64,000 bases of DNA from Lojkania enalia (Eukaryota; Ascomycota; Dothideomycetes; Pleosporales): NCBI GenBank assembly GCA_010094045.1, contig ML986636.1, forward strand, positions 171,372 to 235,371, given 5' to 3'. Position numbers and translations under genes: made by a program. Below the pieces are notes generated by a model. It saw only the letters and a program-made list of their open reading frames with translations, was not told the DNA's origin and did no database searches. Below are positions 1-12,065 of the stretch, piece by piece; position 1 is the first letter of the stretch; each line of letters starts with the position of its first letter.

Positions 1-1969
1 ACAACCCCAAGTGCAAATCTATGAAATGTATGTTAGCTATGTTTTGATTTTTGGTAGTTCCGTCATCACTTACGAGTGCGACTAGCATCACCCAGTCTGG
101 GGAGCTCAGCTTTTTCACTAAGAAATATCGACTGTAGAATCTCAAGCCAACAACGATTGTAGAGAGGCCCGTCAGAGCGAAGGATATAACGAGCGCCAAG
201 GTCCCGTGAACCGCCATTCTGTGACTATCGATCTTCCACCGGCGAGAGTGCTAGTTCCAAGTTCTTGGGTACTCATGAACAGGCGGCGGTAGGTATGGAG
301 CGATCGACGTGTAGTGGCAGTAGTTTGTGCTTGATGGGATCTGGGAGATTGCCCACGAGGTCGAAATGGCGTTATGAAGTAGCCCGGCCGCTAAGGTGCG
401 GATGGCGTTTGAAAGTTTGGTCGAAGATCAACCCGCTCATTTGCCTGGGTCCGAGTCAGGAGATGCGATGCGGCGCTGAAAGAGTGAGGTGACGTCGAGA
501 CGGTTGCGGTCAACTCGAGCCCATGCGGTGGTGGGGAGCGAGCTTTTTTCAACGACCGTTCTATGCATCTTACTCAGAAACGCGTGCTGGCCCGACGAGA
601 TAATATGTATAAGTGAAGAAGACCCGGCAGCTGCTGTCATCCCATGATCGCTTCCCCCGCATTTGCACGACTCTCGCTTCTTTCAGCGAATTTGCGGGTT
701 TGCATTGGCCAGTGCTGGCTAAACTCATCTCTTGGGGGGCGGGACCCTGTCCGTCGCCAACATGGGATGCATGAGAAACCCTGTTCTGGGGTTTCAGCCG
801 CTGTACCGACACCGCTACAGCAAGAAATCACATTTTCCCCGCCCAATCGTAGCTTAAATGCAGCGCCCAGCTCAGAGCCCTGAGGGACACCTGGGCAATC
901 TTGTCATGCTAGCGGAAAGTTCCTTTTCTCGCGTCTGCCAACCTGCCAGCATCGTCGCGTGAGCTCTGCGTGCATTTCTCTCGTTCAGTGCAAGCCCAAG
1001 TATTGATTGTCTAGAGTTGGTCCAGTGCCGCGCTTCTGCTCATCCCGCATCAGCTGGCGAGCCGTTCACCCAACCAGCCACAATCCGTCGATACGGCATC
1101 GATATGGGGCTGGGGTGGTGAAGGTTGCAGCGCTTTGCCATCCCCCAGATTGGCCTTAATACCGGATTGCCCCATTGCCGGCCGCCGGCAATAGGGATGT
1201 GCTGACCAGGTACCACACCCGCAGACAGGAGGCTGCTGGTCTAAAACCACAGAAGCAGTCAACGTGGGGACATGCAAGAGATTGAATTCAGATCGTGCCC
1301 TCCTTCAATCTGGAAGAACAATGACTCTGTTGGAGAAAGGTAGGCGTTGTCGGGGAAGCGTCTCAAACGCTGAACCCCCTGGGCCCACCTGTGGAGACGG
1401 TCCCTGGATGAAGTCGTTAGCGGCGGCTGTCACAACCTAGCGCCCGCGGGGGGATAAGACCTCTAATTCGACTTTTGAACCCTCAACACTCCGCAATACT
1501 TACGTGCCTCGACAAAACCTGCGTTGTGTCTCAATCGCGGCTTTTCGTCTCGCTTGAACGCGCCAAAGATGTGGCGGTTGCACCGTGGGTCTCACGAGGC
1601 AGGGAGTGCCGCGCATAGCCAGCTTGGATTTTAACGTGCAGCAGCGCTCACATAAATGGTCTTGGTATGGTAGCCTGGCCAAGGGAAACGTCATCTGGGA
1701 ATTTTTCATATGCAACAAAGTATATTGCGTTTGTCAATCTGCTTTTGGACATCAGACGTCTATCATCCGCCCCAGATGTCTAGCTATCCATGCAAAAAGC
1801 CTGCTCCGCGGGCTCATGAAGGCCAGAGTTCTGTAGTCGATAATGTCTCGACCATGCTGAAGAATTCATTTTCAATTAGCAACGATAAGAACAAAACGTG
1901 TGGTCCAACAAAGGACTACAGCCTAAAACTCAATTAGCTTTCATCGCGAATTACGCATTGTCTACAGCT
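1..1969. other. Intergenic, no gene recognised
   Basis: Only short open frames occur here on both strands, none with a recognisable domain or convincing splice pattern. It probably holds the 3' flank of an off-window gene and the 3' side of the gene at 1970. I see no tRNA, repeat array or transposon signature. Confidence 0.5.
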
Positions 1970-2860
1970 TCACCGCGGCTGCTCTTCATAGTTCCTTCCT
2001 ATGGAATAGCTCCTCGCCCCGTTGCCCATGACCGCTCTCCTTATGGCTTCTATCTCTAGCTGCACTCTCTGTTGCTCCTCTTCCCATTGCTTTGTTCTCG
2101 GAGAATTCGGTGGACTTCGGGTAACCTCCGAAGTGGGACTCCCCACAAATGGATCTGCTCTTCTCGGCTCCTCCCATGGACGCCATCTTCCTCGAGGGAT
2201 AAGCCTTGCATTCCTGCCAGCAAGCCTTTCACCGTGGCTCGCCATCGTGGGTCCTACACTCGATACCCCGCTCAGAACCGGCAAACTATTTCGGTGCTGA
2301 TAGGGGTGTTGTAAAGGGAGTCTTTGCTCCGGCAAAAGCACCTGCATACGGTGGGCTTGCGAGTTCTCATGCGCTAGGACTTTGGGTGTTTGATTCACCG
2401 CCCCGGCACCGTTCCGGGATAGTCGAGAGGGCATTGGGCCCGTTGAGTCTCCGCGCCAGCCCGGCGGACCAGTGTAATCTGGCCCAGGGACCCTCGGGAT
2501 GAAGACATCAAAACGAGGAGGCGGAAACATATACGCCTCCAGCTCCCGAATAATGCTCGCGCCCAACGGCCTCTTCTCCTGCACAAAGTCGATGCACCGC
2601 CGGACAAGCCGCCGGTATTCTCGGATATCGGTGACGTTGAGGTTGAGAGGTGCGAATATTTCCCATACGGCCTGCACGTGGATTGGTAGGATGTCTACGG
2701 CTTTTTGCTTTAGGATGCCGATGAAGGTCTCGGCCGCTTGAGCGCTGTGCGGAGCGTATATGAAGCCACCAGGTGCAATGTTTGATTCCCATAGTTTCTG
2801 ATATACAATATGTGGTTGGCGAGGCATGTCTGAAGAGTGAGAGCATGGGGAGCGAAGCAA
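1970..2860 (-). CDS. Unassigned fungal protein with Pro-rich centre
   Basis: This is a single open frame of 296 codons. I do not recognise a family. Residues about 12-115 look like a compact, mostly helical domain with a run of hydrophobic and acidic positions. From about 118 to 260 the chain is rich in Pro, Arg, Ser and Gly and is probably disordered. The C-terminal 40 residues contain a Glu/Gln-rich helical stretch (WEEEQQRVQLEIEAIRR) that could form a short coiled coil. A second Met at residue 12 (position 2827, MPRQPH) is an equally good start, because the first 11 residues are Ser/His-rich and uninformative. No signal peptide or membrane segment is visible. No intron is needed. Confidence 0.55.
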   Translation of the reverse strand: MLRSPCSHSSDMPRQPHIVYQKLWESNIAPGGFIYAPHSAQAAETFIGILKQKAVDILPIHVQAVWEIFAPLNLNVTDIREYRRLVRRCIDFVQEKRPLGASIIRELEAYMFPPPRFDVFIPRVPGPDYTGPPGWRGDSTGPMPSRLSRNGAGAVNQTPKVLAHENSQAHRMQVLLPEQRLPLQHPYQHRNSLPVLSGVSSVGPTMASHGERLAGRNARLIPRGRWRPWEEPRRADPFVGSPTSEVTRSPPNSPRTKQWEEEQQRVQLEIEAIRRAVMGNGARSYSIGRNYEEQPR

Positions 2861-3880
2861 GAACCTAGAGCTCTATGAAGACCATCAGTAAGCAGTTAGG
2901 CGGTTGAAGCAGCTAATGTAAAGACGGACGTAGCACAGTAGCGGATGTGGATGCACGGCTAATTTAGAACGAATGAGCTTTAAGAATGCCGTTTGTGGGG
3001 GTAGTCTGTGTAAGGTGAATTTCGTTACTGATCAGCTAACAAAAGATGGGAGGATGGAGACGCCGTGGATGCGACTTCCCCATTAGTGTACAAATTCATC
3101 ATGGGTAGAACGCATATATTGAAAGTCTGTATTTGCGATCTCCCCGGGCATCGCGGTAAAAACGGAGAGATAATGAAAAAGTACAATGGGATTTTTGAGA
3201 AGTGTAAATTTGAATGCTAGAATTAGACACCAAATCTAGGTACATCTTGGAGCCTCCAACATAAAATATGTGCAGTATCCTACTCTCAATCCCGGCCCTT
3301 CTACGGACACGCATGCAGACTCAAATCCCGCGAATCATTTAATTAAAGACAAGCACCAAAAAGCATCCTACTGCAAATCAGATACAATTAAGAGTGTTAA
3401 TAATACCCTCTTGTTGCTATATAATTATTAGCTCGGCATTGCTCGAGCGCGTGAACAGGTAATATATCACAAAAAAAAAAACGCCTAGAAATGCAGTTCG
3501 CAAAAATGATGACTAATGCTGAAAATAACTCCACACATGCATATGCTATATTAGGCTTCGATGTCCATGCAACAGATCGATAGATAGATAAATAGACAAT
3601 GCAAAGCGCCAGGAAATGCAAGACTTGTGACGAGGGAAAAAGAAAGATAGAGAGATAGGAGTTTGGACAAAAGAAAATCGATTCAAGCGCAATGCTTGTT
3701 CACATGTAATACATATGCAAAGGCGACCAAGCGCATATCACGCTGCCCAGCAGCCAAAAAATCGGTCGTTCGCCTCTATACTCCATACACCGCATGCATG
3801 CATCTCGTACTTATAGCACATAACTTTTTTAACCAGCGAGACAATAATCTCGAAAATTACAGCCTCCCTGATTCTTCTGT
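2861..3880. other. Intergenic with small simple repeats
   Basis: No gene is supported. There is an A-run near 3470-3481 and a GATA-type microsatellite near 3580-3596. The stretch carries the 5' side of the gene at 1970-2860 and the 3' side of the gene at 3881-5659, both on the minus strand. Confidence 0.5.
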
Positions 3881-5659
3881 CTATCCTACGCTCTTGCCCC
3901 TCTTCCCCTTGCCGCATTCGCGCTTGCTGAGCGGCTCCTCGGGCCAAACCCAGCCGCGGACGCGCTTTGCGTCGCGCTTCTCGCTGAGGTTGGGCTTTGG
4001 GACCCACGAGTCGCGCTCTAGGAAGTTCTGGCGTGTCAGCGCGGCAGGGCCACCGACCTCCATGCGCCAGGTTCCCATGCCCTCAAATGGGTTCTCTTTG
4101 GCAAGCATATGAAGGTACCACAGGGCGAGGCCGGCAGTCATTTGGATTGCGCCGGTCTCAGGGTGGAGGCCGTGGGTCGAGAGGCGGATAGGGGGGGACG
4201 TCTCTAGGTACCCGAAGATCGGGATACCGGTTTGTGTGTTGAAGGTTGTGGGGTCGGGGGTTGCCGCTGAGGACGGTCCGCCGCATCTCACGCACAAGAG
4301 CTCGATCTCTGTGATGATGAAGCCGTAGCGGCAGCCGTGTTCGCGCATTACGCGGTGCAGGTGGGCGAGTCCTTGCAGGTAGAGGACTTGCTTTGGTGGC
4401 GATTCGCCTCGCATGCCAGTATTCCATTGGTCGTAGCATTTTACGAGGCCAACAACGCGGCCGCGGCTGTCGCCGTAAATGGTCTTCTCGTAGTCAGATG
4501 GGTAGTTGGAGACGAACTCAGGTTGTGGGCGGATTCCGACAGCGGGCTTCAAGGATTTCATGCTCATATGGGCTTCGCCGAGGGCAACCTTAAGGGCTGC
4601 GTTGAGCTTCGGGGTATAGTAGCTTGTGTAGATGTCATGGAGCTGACTCTCATTCTCGGGCTGGAGGTTCAAGGCACGAGAGGGCTCTGGAAGGTAGTTG
4701 CTCGGTACGGGAACCTGGAGCAGCTCAGGGATGGAGGGAAGAGCGGTGATGGTGTTGATATTGAAGTCGGTCCAGCTGCGTAGGTTGCGAACGTCCCACC
4801 AGAAGTGGTTATGCTGGCCACGACCGACAATGCTCTGGACACGGCGGACAAGAGCGGGCGATGGGTTGGGTGCTGTGAGATAATCGAGGAGGGAAGAAGT
4901 AGGGGTAGGGTTGAAGGTGTCGAAGTTGAGATCAAGATCTAGTGGATACTGAACGGCTGGTGCTGACTCAAATTCCGGCAGGCTGAAGTCTGCCGTAGTA
5001 GTGGTAGTGGTGGTGAAAGATGGGATATCTTGAATAGAAGTGACAACGTTCAAACTAGAAGGTGCCGCGCTTGAGGTCACATAGCTGGGAAGGTTGCGAT
5101 AAGTGGGAAAACCAAATCGGCTAACGACAGACTCGTCGATGCTCCCAACAGAGGTGGCGCGAGTATGACCTCGCCTCAAGCCGGACGCCGACTGAGAGCG
5201 CGAGTGGGCAACAGAGGATCGGCGGGCTTCTGAAGGTGTGAATGAAATGGGAGAATTAAGAGTAGAAGTGGCAAGACCAAAGTCATAAGATGCCGTAGAG
5301 CAGGGAGAAGTAAGAGTACTGGCAGTGGCCGAGCTGTAGTTGAATGGACTTGACCCTCGTCGGATCATGGAGCCAGGGCGCGAGTACGGGTTGTAGGAGG
5401 TATAGCCGATGCTGTTGCTAGACGTCGTCCTGCGATGTCTAACTGGACCGCCGGTGGGTTCCGCGATCTGGTCTTGCGTCCGGACCTTAGGGAGAAGCAT
5501 AGGTCCATGTTGCCTGATGGGTGATCGGGGTGGTGTGGTGTTGGCTGTGATGACAGAATCAGGTGAAGAGTCGTTGGAGTAGAAGGCACCATCCGATGAG
5601 CCAACGCTGCCTGGCATGTAGAAGTTGGCAGAAGGCGGTGTAGTTTGACGGTAGGACAT
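3881..5659 (-). CDS. Conserved fungal protein, Ser/Thr-rich N-terminus
   Basis: This single-exon frame of 592 codons looks conserved in filamentous ascomycetes, where I recall such proteins often carrying the doubtful label 'sialidase'. Residues 1-275 are rich in Ser, Thr, Pro and Tyr, with repeated RxxS-type sites (RPGSMIRRGSS) and a poly-Thr run near residues 217-223. This half looks disordered and phosphorylatable. Residues about 280-590 form the conserved globular part: a Trp-rich start (HFWWDVRNLRSWTDF), a central YDQWNTGMRGESPPKQVLYLQ-type segment, then GYLETSPPIRL and a Trp-rich region before a basic tail (KRECGKGKRGKS) that could be a nuclear signal. I see no Asp-box repeats, so a true sialidase role is not supported. 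Function is unknown. The ATG at 5659 opens the frame after an upstream stop. Confidence 0.8.
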   Translation of the reverse strand: MSYRQTTPPSANFYMPGSVGSSDGAFYSNDSSPDSVITANTTPPRSPIRQHGPMLLPKVRTQDQIAEPTGGPVRHRRTTSSNSIGYTSYNPYSRPGSMIRRGSSPFNYSSATASTLTSPCSTASYDFGLATSTLNSPISFTPSEARRSSVAHSRSQSASGLRRGHTRATSVGSIDESVVSRFGFPTYRNLPSYVTSSAAPSSLNVVTSIQDIPSFTTTTTTTADFSLPEFESAPAVQYPLDLDLNFDTFNPTPTSSLLDYLTAPNPSPALVRRVQSIVGRGQHNHFWWDVRNLRSWTDFNINTITALPSIPELLQVPVPSNYLPEPSRALNLQPENESQLHDIYTSYYTPKLNAALKVALGEAHMSMKSLKPAVGIRPQPEFVSNYPSDYEKTIYGDSRGRVVGLVKCYDQWNTGMRGESPPKQVLYLQGLAHLHRVMREHGCRYGFIITEIELLCVRCGGPSSAATPDPTTFNTQTGIPIFGYLETSPPIRLSTHGLHPETGAIQMTAGLALWYLHMLAKENPFEGMGTWRMEVGGPAALTRQNFLERDSWVPKPNLSEKRDAKRVRGWVWPEEPLSKRECGKGKRGKSVG

Positions 5660-7457
5660 TGTGAATAGAGGGTTGCTACCAGACTAAAGGGTATGAGAGA
5701 CTTGAAGTGAAAACAAATGACGACATCCAATTGACTTACGCTACGCGAGTGGACAGGAACGAAGGCGATTATGAATAAGGATTAAGTTAGAGTGGAGTCC
5801 GGCTCCGGTTGGGGTCTAGAGACAAGAGGAAGAGAAAGGAAAGAATTGGTAGGGAAGAGAAAGGCAGTGCAGGAGCAGAGGAGTGCTGGATGAGAGGTTG
5901 GTTGTGCGGCGAAGCTATCGATACTTATCCTCCCCCGGATGAAGCCACGGAACCGTTGGGTCTGGGACGCGCGATTAGATCGTAGTCTAGCGTGCAGAAC
6001 ATGATGCTGAAACACGACCGGCTGGGCCCATAAACCAGACCCGGAGGCATTTCGAGCGGTCTGCGGCAGTATCACAACAGATGATCTCTGTGGAGAGATG
6101 CCTCAGTAGGCGCCTGAAACGTAGCGGCACATGGGCGAGTACAACAGAGGTAAACTACAGAACTCCTCTACTGTACGGCCTAGTTCTATTTCTGTTGCGG
6201 CGTGTACTGATGCGGGATGGTGAGCTGGGAGCGTACAACATGAGTGGCTGTGGGCACTGGGGGTGCATTAGAGCAGCTATACAGAACGAATAATGAGCGG
6301 CGACGCGCTGGGCCCGGGGCGGCAGCCAAGATGAAACCGGGCAGCAGTGGCGCCGTATTGCAATGCTGCCGTGGTACATTGGGACATGATTGTAGAGGAG
6401 TGGGCGGCAGTTTGAGAGCAGTCGACGAATGGGTGGTGGTGGTGTTGAAGGTTAGCGCCCTGCGTTGGCATCCGACGGATTCCCGCGGGCGTGGGGCTGG
6501 AGGCTTGTTTGCGCATGGCCCGGAGGAGTCATCGCCGGGTAGGGCGCAGCGATTGGACCACGACGGCTCGAAGTTTCGTTTGGCGGGCAGTCGACCTGCA
6601 GGTATCCAGGTATCCAGAGAGTGACTCATTGCTGCCAGCCTCAGCAATTCACGACTATAACACGCTCGACAAACCCCTCAGCAGACGTCGCGTTGGAGTC
6701 GCGTTGCGCATCGCAGTCTTTCGGGGTCTCGGGCGCCGCCCACTTTGTCGCCAGCTGCTGCTTCGCGCCCAAGCAGAGTTCAGCGCTCTGGAGGGCGACT
6801 GTACTCTGGCGACTATACCCTCAGTTCCCGCTGGCCTCCACCCTGCTCAGTTTCCGCCAGGCTTTGCGTCGTTTGCTGCCGGAACAACTGTCTGGCGAGA
6901 CACGCCATTGGCTGCTGGCCACCTGCCATCGAAGCGCCGACATCGACCAAACGTGCGAGGGAAACGCCGTCTTCAAGATCGTTCCATATCGTCGGAGGTT
7001 AGGGCAGAGCCTCACCAGGCCATGTGTCACTCTCAGACATGGGACGTCTAAGCGCCGACACCCGCCAAGCAGACGCATTAGGTTTGATTAGCAGCACAAC
7101 ATATGCCCCAAAATATCTCAAACCGCATGCGGCCACCCTAAACCGGATGTTGGTGGACCGATTAACTCCGCTAAATGGCCGGAAGCGGAGCATCATGGAC
7201 GCGAACGCTCGTACAGCTTCATCGGGCGTCCATGGGGAGATGCAAGCGAGATTCAGATCTCGCTTGAAACTGAGATGATCATGTTTTGATACTGAGCCCT
7301 ACGTACGCGCCCAGGTACGTACCCATTATCCCCGGATCTCGTGCGCGTTACTCAACCTGGCCTCGTCTTGCCGCTGTGTGAGATTTCGCCTGCTCCACCC
7401 AGCTATGCCTTTATTCCCTCGAGAAGGAAATCTTGGAGCTTTAGGGCTGGCGGGCTG
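5660..7457. other. 1.8-kb intergenic region
   Basis: This contains the promoter side of the minus-strand gene starting at 5659 and the 3' flank of the oxidoreductase ending at 7458. Several overlapping frames on both strands (for example 6491-7051 +) have no recognisable domain and arginine- and serine-rich composition typical of GC-rich non-coding DNA. Nothing firm is seen. Confidence 0.5.
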
Positions 7458-9247
7458 CTATGCATGCAACTGCGGCTCCACCCGATTGTCCCACCATCTC
7501 TTCCAATCCACCACTTTCCTCTCCTTCCTAGCGTCTTCCGCCGCGAAGACCATTGCGTGGCTTCGAAAAGCCTCGTCAAGATCGCATCCGAGGAACTCTC
7601 GCTGCGCCTCAGCCGCTGACATCTCCTGACAATTCACGGCATTAACAGCCATGAGGAACTGTCTAACAAGTCCCTCGTCACCACCTCCGTGTCCACCTCC
7701 TGCCAAGTGCGGCTTATGAACTTTGGTATACCCAGTGGAGAAGTCGTGCACTTTGATGGTAGCGCTGTCGTATTCGATTTCGCCTTTAGTGCCGTAGATC
7801 CGTCCACGTCGTTCACAGATCTTCTCCGTGAAAGCTACCATGTGGAATTGTGCCGTCTTTGCGCCGCGTTGGTGTAGAACGGTTACCCCATCTTCAGACG
7901 GAAGAGGGTCGTCGTCCCATGTTATTGTAACACACTGGTCATCGCAGACATCGTTATCTGATTCCCATACACACCGACCGAACCATGGTCGACTCTCGAT
8001 TTCTTTGACAGGTGTCTCTGGGGTGTAGTCTTCTTTGAGGTTGTCTAGTAGCATGCTGCTAGCTGCTTCCAACCCGGACTTCTTGTAGCATTCTTCGATC
8101 TCGGGATTAACGATCTTGACGGGCCAGCCGGTATTACCGTACCTCAGATGTCTCTCAAGGTATATTCTCTTTGCACTATAGAGACAGTCCTCTTCGTGTG
8201 GGCATGATAGACAGTTTTTTGCGTCCCCAGCTTCCCTTGGTTTTCTTTCTTTGCGAAAGAACTTCCTGGAGCCAGTCGAGGTCACATAAGATGGCAAATG
8301 GGGTTGTGTACCAGCGTTTGGAGGTGGAGAACATAGCAACCACATAAGGAAGTCTATGTCGTGACAAGACTTTGTTAGAAGAGATGGTGCTGTTACGGAC
8401 TCCTTCCTCCAATTGCCCCTGAGCTATGTTAGTCGTATTCTGTACCTGAAACGCGTCTTTCGCAAACATACCTAACGTAGGAGTGACTAAAATGCCACCA
8501 CCCTACCGGCTCAACATGCTCGACACTCAGCACATCCCCTATAATCTCCTTCTCTAGCGCCAGCTGCCTCAGCAGCATATTGTGCGGAGAGTATCTCAGC
8601 ACATGACAGATCCCAAAAACCGACTCTTTCCCCGTCACTACACTATCAACATGCCCATTCGCACCCTTCTTCTCCGCACCGCTCTTCAACGCCTTATACA
8701 TCCGCAAACAACTCTCCAAACTCGTACTCAACGGCTTCTCAACACAAACATGCACGCCCAGCCCCGCAACCCCACAAACAACCTCCTCATGCAACTCATC
8801 TAGCACACAAACAAACACCGCATCGACCCTGCCCTCCTCAAGCTCCACTCCTTTCTCCCCAGCAGCCACCCTCTTCCGCCTCATCTCTTCGAATTCCACC
8901 CACTCCCTCCACCCTTCAAACTCCTGATATGCGCCCGGCCCCCGATCCTCCCCCCAGATAAACTTCCTCCCAAACTCCGCTCGCTTATATGCGACCGGCT
9001 CCGCGACAGCGACAACTAGCGCATTCGTCGCCGACAGCGCAGACCGCGCATATGCCGTCCCGCGCGATCCCGCACCCACCACCAATATGCGCGGTGGGGT
9101 CGCAAAATGCTGTTTCCTTGGCGGGCGCAGAAAAGCGCCGTCTTCAGTCTCCGGACTATCTGGTTGAACTAGGGCGTCCGGGTTCGTAGGGGCGGTGCTG
9201 GGCGCATGGTTTGAGGGGGAAGTTTTGCGTTTGAAAATGTTGCGCAT
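7458..9247 (-). CDS. Gfo/Idh/MocA-type NAD(P)-dependent oxidoreductase
   Basis: There are two exons, 9247-8472 and 8418-7458, joined over a 53-nt intron with GTATGT donor, ACTAACA branch site and CAG acceptor; the product is 578 residues. After about 50 disordered residues comes a Rossmann dinucleotide-binding fold opening with RILVVGAGSRGTAYARSA (GxGxxG type). It is followed by the family's conserved VCVEKPLSTS segment, the EKP signature of the Gfo/Idh/MocA superfamily. Residues encoded across the splice read SHSYVRGNWRKES, which shows that the join is correct. The C-terminal half carries the alpha/beta substrate domain and a Cys-containing CPHEEDCLYSAK insertion. The substrate is likely a sugar, inositol or related polyol, but cannot be set from sequence. 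The cofactor could be NAD or NADP. No signal peptide is seen, so a cytosolic role is inferred. Confidence 0.87.
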
Positions 9248-9885
9248 GATGGAGGTTTGAGGGGAGAACTGAGGGCGGCGCAGTTGGTGGGTTTAACGGT
9301 TTAGGAAGTAGATAGTATATGTTCGGTACAAAAGCCTCGGAACTATAAAACAACGCTTGCGGGTTGGTTCAAGGCTTGGGGAATCAGGCTGTGTGGGTTT
9401 ATGTGTTTCCTGGAGGGGGAGGAGTAGGAGGAGGAATGAGGTTTGGTAGAGGTTGCCTGGAAGGCTACAGGATATGGTTGGGGACGTTGACGTCTTTTTT
9501 GGATTCCGGTCAATGGGAGTGCATGGGGCTGGTGCTTTGACATAGCATCATTGTACACTGGGACGTTGCATTGCAGGCTATACCGTCTTCAATTGGCCGA
9601 GGAGAGGAAGCTCTACAGTGCTGATGTGCTGTTTAAGCGGGGAAATAGAGCCCGAGGCTAGCACGTCCGACCAATGGTACAAGTCGATTAATCATCCGAG
9701 ACCCAAAGCTTCAACAGTATCAGAAGTATACACAGCTATTTACATTTCCCTGGTTTTGAGAGTGAATAATTTCCTATTCCTAAGGCGATGACCTCGAAAC
9801 CGAGCAATCCAAAAGGCCAACCTTTCTACTCTGTTGGTAATGCATTTTCAACGCCTTTATCTAAGAAATATGAGATTAGGGCTCT
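9248..9885. other. Intergenic, oxidoreductase promoter side
   Basis: This lies between the oxidoreductase start and the UBP16 stop, both on the minus strand. No coding signal, RNA gene or repeat is recognised. Confidence 0.5.
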
Positions 9886-11697
9886 TTATGATTCTTCCTG
9901 TCTATCAAGCTCATAAAATAATAAGTAAACCTCCTTTTGCATACCGAGCACTTCGCTCGTTTTGCTTTCCCTTATTTTGTCGTCGCTAATCCTCCACCAT
10001 CGGTTGCTTGGATTTCTCGGTTTTCGTTTGCGTTGTGTCAAGTCCGCAACCGATGAGGCTTTTTCCTTTATCGACCCTCTTATCGATCCCTTCAAACTTG
10101 GTGGCCTAGCCGGTGCTGACAAAGATGGTGGTAGTTGTAATGTATCCTCGTCGCGAGGTGCTGAGGTCGGCGCGGGTCCTCTGGAGGGTGCTGAAGACTG
10201 TGAAGAAAGTGACCCAACCGAGGGAGAGTCTAAAACAGGAGTGGATGGCGCAGGTGATGCTCTTTCACCCATGTTAACCAAGTTCGAGGTAGACATCCTA
10301 GGGCTCTGCACTGCGGAAGGATTGGGACTCGCCTGCATGCTATATACACCCTCTTGGCCGAATGAATGAGGAGTAGAATAAGGGACTGGCTGTACTTGGC
10401 GACGGAACGACTCGTAGTGACCGCTGTTATGGGTACCTTTATGAGCTACCATCCCGAGAAGCCGGTACCTCTTCTGGTTCAGGATTCCGCCTAATGGGAG
10501 ATTCTCAGGAAACGCAACCTTAGCTAGGTTCTTAGTCGAGAGGCCTCCCATGGCAAACATGGACCGCGATAAATGTATTGCGAGCACCTTTGGAAAGGTT
10601 GATATGTACATGTGACGAGCGATTCGGCGCTTCGGGGCAAGGCTAAGATCGGGAAGCTCAACATCCTTAGGCGGCTTCTCTGGATCTGCCTCAAGCGCTT
10701 TCTGGAGCTTCTCAATGTCGGATTGTATTCGCTCTCTCGTTTCCGTAGCGGCCGACCGCGATAGCTCCTTAGTCTTACTTTGAATTGCGTGTTCTAAACG
10801 GCAGTACTCGCACTTAAAATCATCGATATGTTCCACTTTCAACATGCCATCGAAGCAGGTGTTTAACGATGTCGACGACTTTTGGGGCACGTTCAATGTC
10901 AGAGTGACAAATGTTGATACGGATGGATTTGGCTTGAATCCACATGTCAGGCATTCGATCTGGGATTCCATTTTCCCTTCGAAAGGGAACCCATCCTCGT
11001 CTAACGGAGACTCGTGTTCGGCTGCTTCTTCACTCGCTTCCCGCCGAGCCGCAGCTTCAGCAGCAACAGCGCCAAACTGTTCCGCAATCTCCTGTCTTTC
11101 CGACGCAGTGTCTCTATTTGTTATTATGATTCCACATTTTTGGGCTTGGCGCCTAGCCTTTGCTCCTGCATGGTATTCATCACACAACCGCTCCGTCACA
11201 ATCTGCAGAAATTCCTGTGCATCCTGCTGCTGACGGCTTATACGGGAGCCGAAAGCGCGCTCGAGGTGCCGTATGAAGGGTTGCGGAGAAATTGTTTTCC
11301 TGTAGAGCGGTCTCTCATTGAGTTTGTCCAATATCTCTTTCAATGCGTGTGTGACCCAGCCCTTCTGCAGCCCCTCCAGCTTCCACGGCCGCACGGGCTG
11401 CTTCTCCAAGCCCAGTCGCTCTGGATCGACGTCGTACACACCCGGTCCATCAAGCCGCCTACGATGTGTCTCTCGGATCAGATAGAGGCGCAGATCGGGC
11501 AGGCCTGCCAGGGCCTGCAGGATCGAGTTGATAAAGCAGTCGTTGGCAGCATTGCTGAGCCCTACGACGCTCTTCTTCCGCGTGCTTGAGGACTCATCAT
11601 CGAGGAAAAATGTGGGGCCAAAGACATAGACCAGCGTGATGGCCGCAAGAGAGGCTCCGGCGGCATAGGTTGCGATTGTGAGGGGCTTCTCGGGCAT
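9886..11697 (-). CDS. UBP16: Ubiquitin carboxyl-terminal hydrolase Ubp16
   Basis: This single-exon frame of 603 codons is a USP-family (peptidase C19) deubiquitinase. An N-terminal hydrophobic helix at residues 7-26 precedes the catalytic domain, as in yeast Ubp16 and animal USP30, which are anchored in the mitochondrial outer membrane. The Cys box follows at once: GLSNAANDCFINSILQAL, with the nucleophile at Cys54. The NDCF variant in place of GNTC is, as far as I recall, usual for this subfamily. Two CxxC pairs (IECLTCG and FKCEYC) form the likely zinc site. The His box reads GMVAHKGTHNSGHYESF, and a WWRISDDKI segment completes the fold near the C-terminus. An insertion of about 110 Ser/Pro-rich residues lies between the His box and the last strands. 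The gene is head to head with the mitochondrial ribosomal protein gene at 12066, so both may share a promoter. Confidence 0.92.
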   Translation of the reverse strand: MPEKPLTIATYAAGASLAAITLVYVFGPTFFLDDESSSTRKKSVVGLSNAANDCFINSILQALAGLPDLRLYLIRETHRRRLDGPGVYDVDPERLGLEKQPVRPWKLEGLQKGWVTHALKEILDKLNERPLYRKTISPQPFIRHLERAFGSRISRQQQDAQEFLQIVTERLCDEYHAGAKARRQAQKCGIIITNRDTASERQEIAEQFGAVAAEAAARREASEEAAEHESPLDEDGFPFEGKMESQIECLTCGFKPNPSVSTFVTLTLNVPQKSSTSLNTCFDGMLKVEHIDDFKCEYCRLEHAIQSKTKELSRSAATETRERIQSDIEKLQKALEADPEKPPKDVELPDLSLAPKRRIARHMYISTFPKVLAIHLSRSMFAMGGLSTKNLAKVAFPENLPLGGILNQKRYRLLGMVAHKGTHNSGHYESFRRQVQPVPYSTPHSFGQEGVYSMQASPNPSAVQSPRMSTSNLVNMGERASPAPSTPVLDSPSVGSLSSQSSAPSRGPAPTSAPRDEDTLQLPPSLSAPARPPSLKGSIRGSIKEKASSVADLTQRKRKPRNPSNRWWRISDDKIRESKTSEVLGMQKEVYLLFYELDRQEES

Positions 11698-12065
11698 CTG
11701 TACTGCCCTCCGCTGTGCCGCGGGAATCCGACACCGAGACTATGAAAGCAATGTTAACTGTGTGGAGGAGGGCAGTAGTCGTGGGAGGCTTCGGCGGGCG
11801 GACGCAGACGAGGGGCAGGAGATATCAAGTAGTGAATCTGCGGCGATAGCCATTGTCTGACACCTGCCTGGCATGTACTGGCGGCGGGACGACCTTGTAG
11901 TCATCGCGTCCCCGTTGTTTCTGCCCAGAGCCTCTCGCGCGTAGGCTGTTAGGTAATGATACGGAGCAGGCGAGTCGGCTCCTTTGCCGCCAATTCGCAA
12001 GCATCGCCAATTTTGTTCCGGGCATTGAATTCGCATAGCCCACGCCATCACGCCCCTTCAGTTCA
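11698..12065. promoter_or_regulatory. Shared promoter region, UBP16 / bL9m
   Basis: These 368 bases separate the divergent starts of UBP16 (-) and the mitochondrial ribosomal protein gene (+), so both promoters must lie here or inside the genes. No clear TATA box is visible. The assignment rests on layout alone. Confidence 0.5.

Noticed and set aside
3663..4112. 149-codon plus-strand frame
   Set aside because: It overlaps the 3' end of the conserved minus-strand gene antisense and its Arg/Ser/Leu-rich product has no domain.
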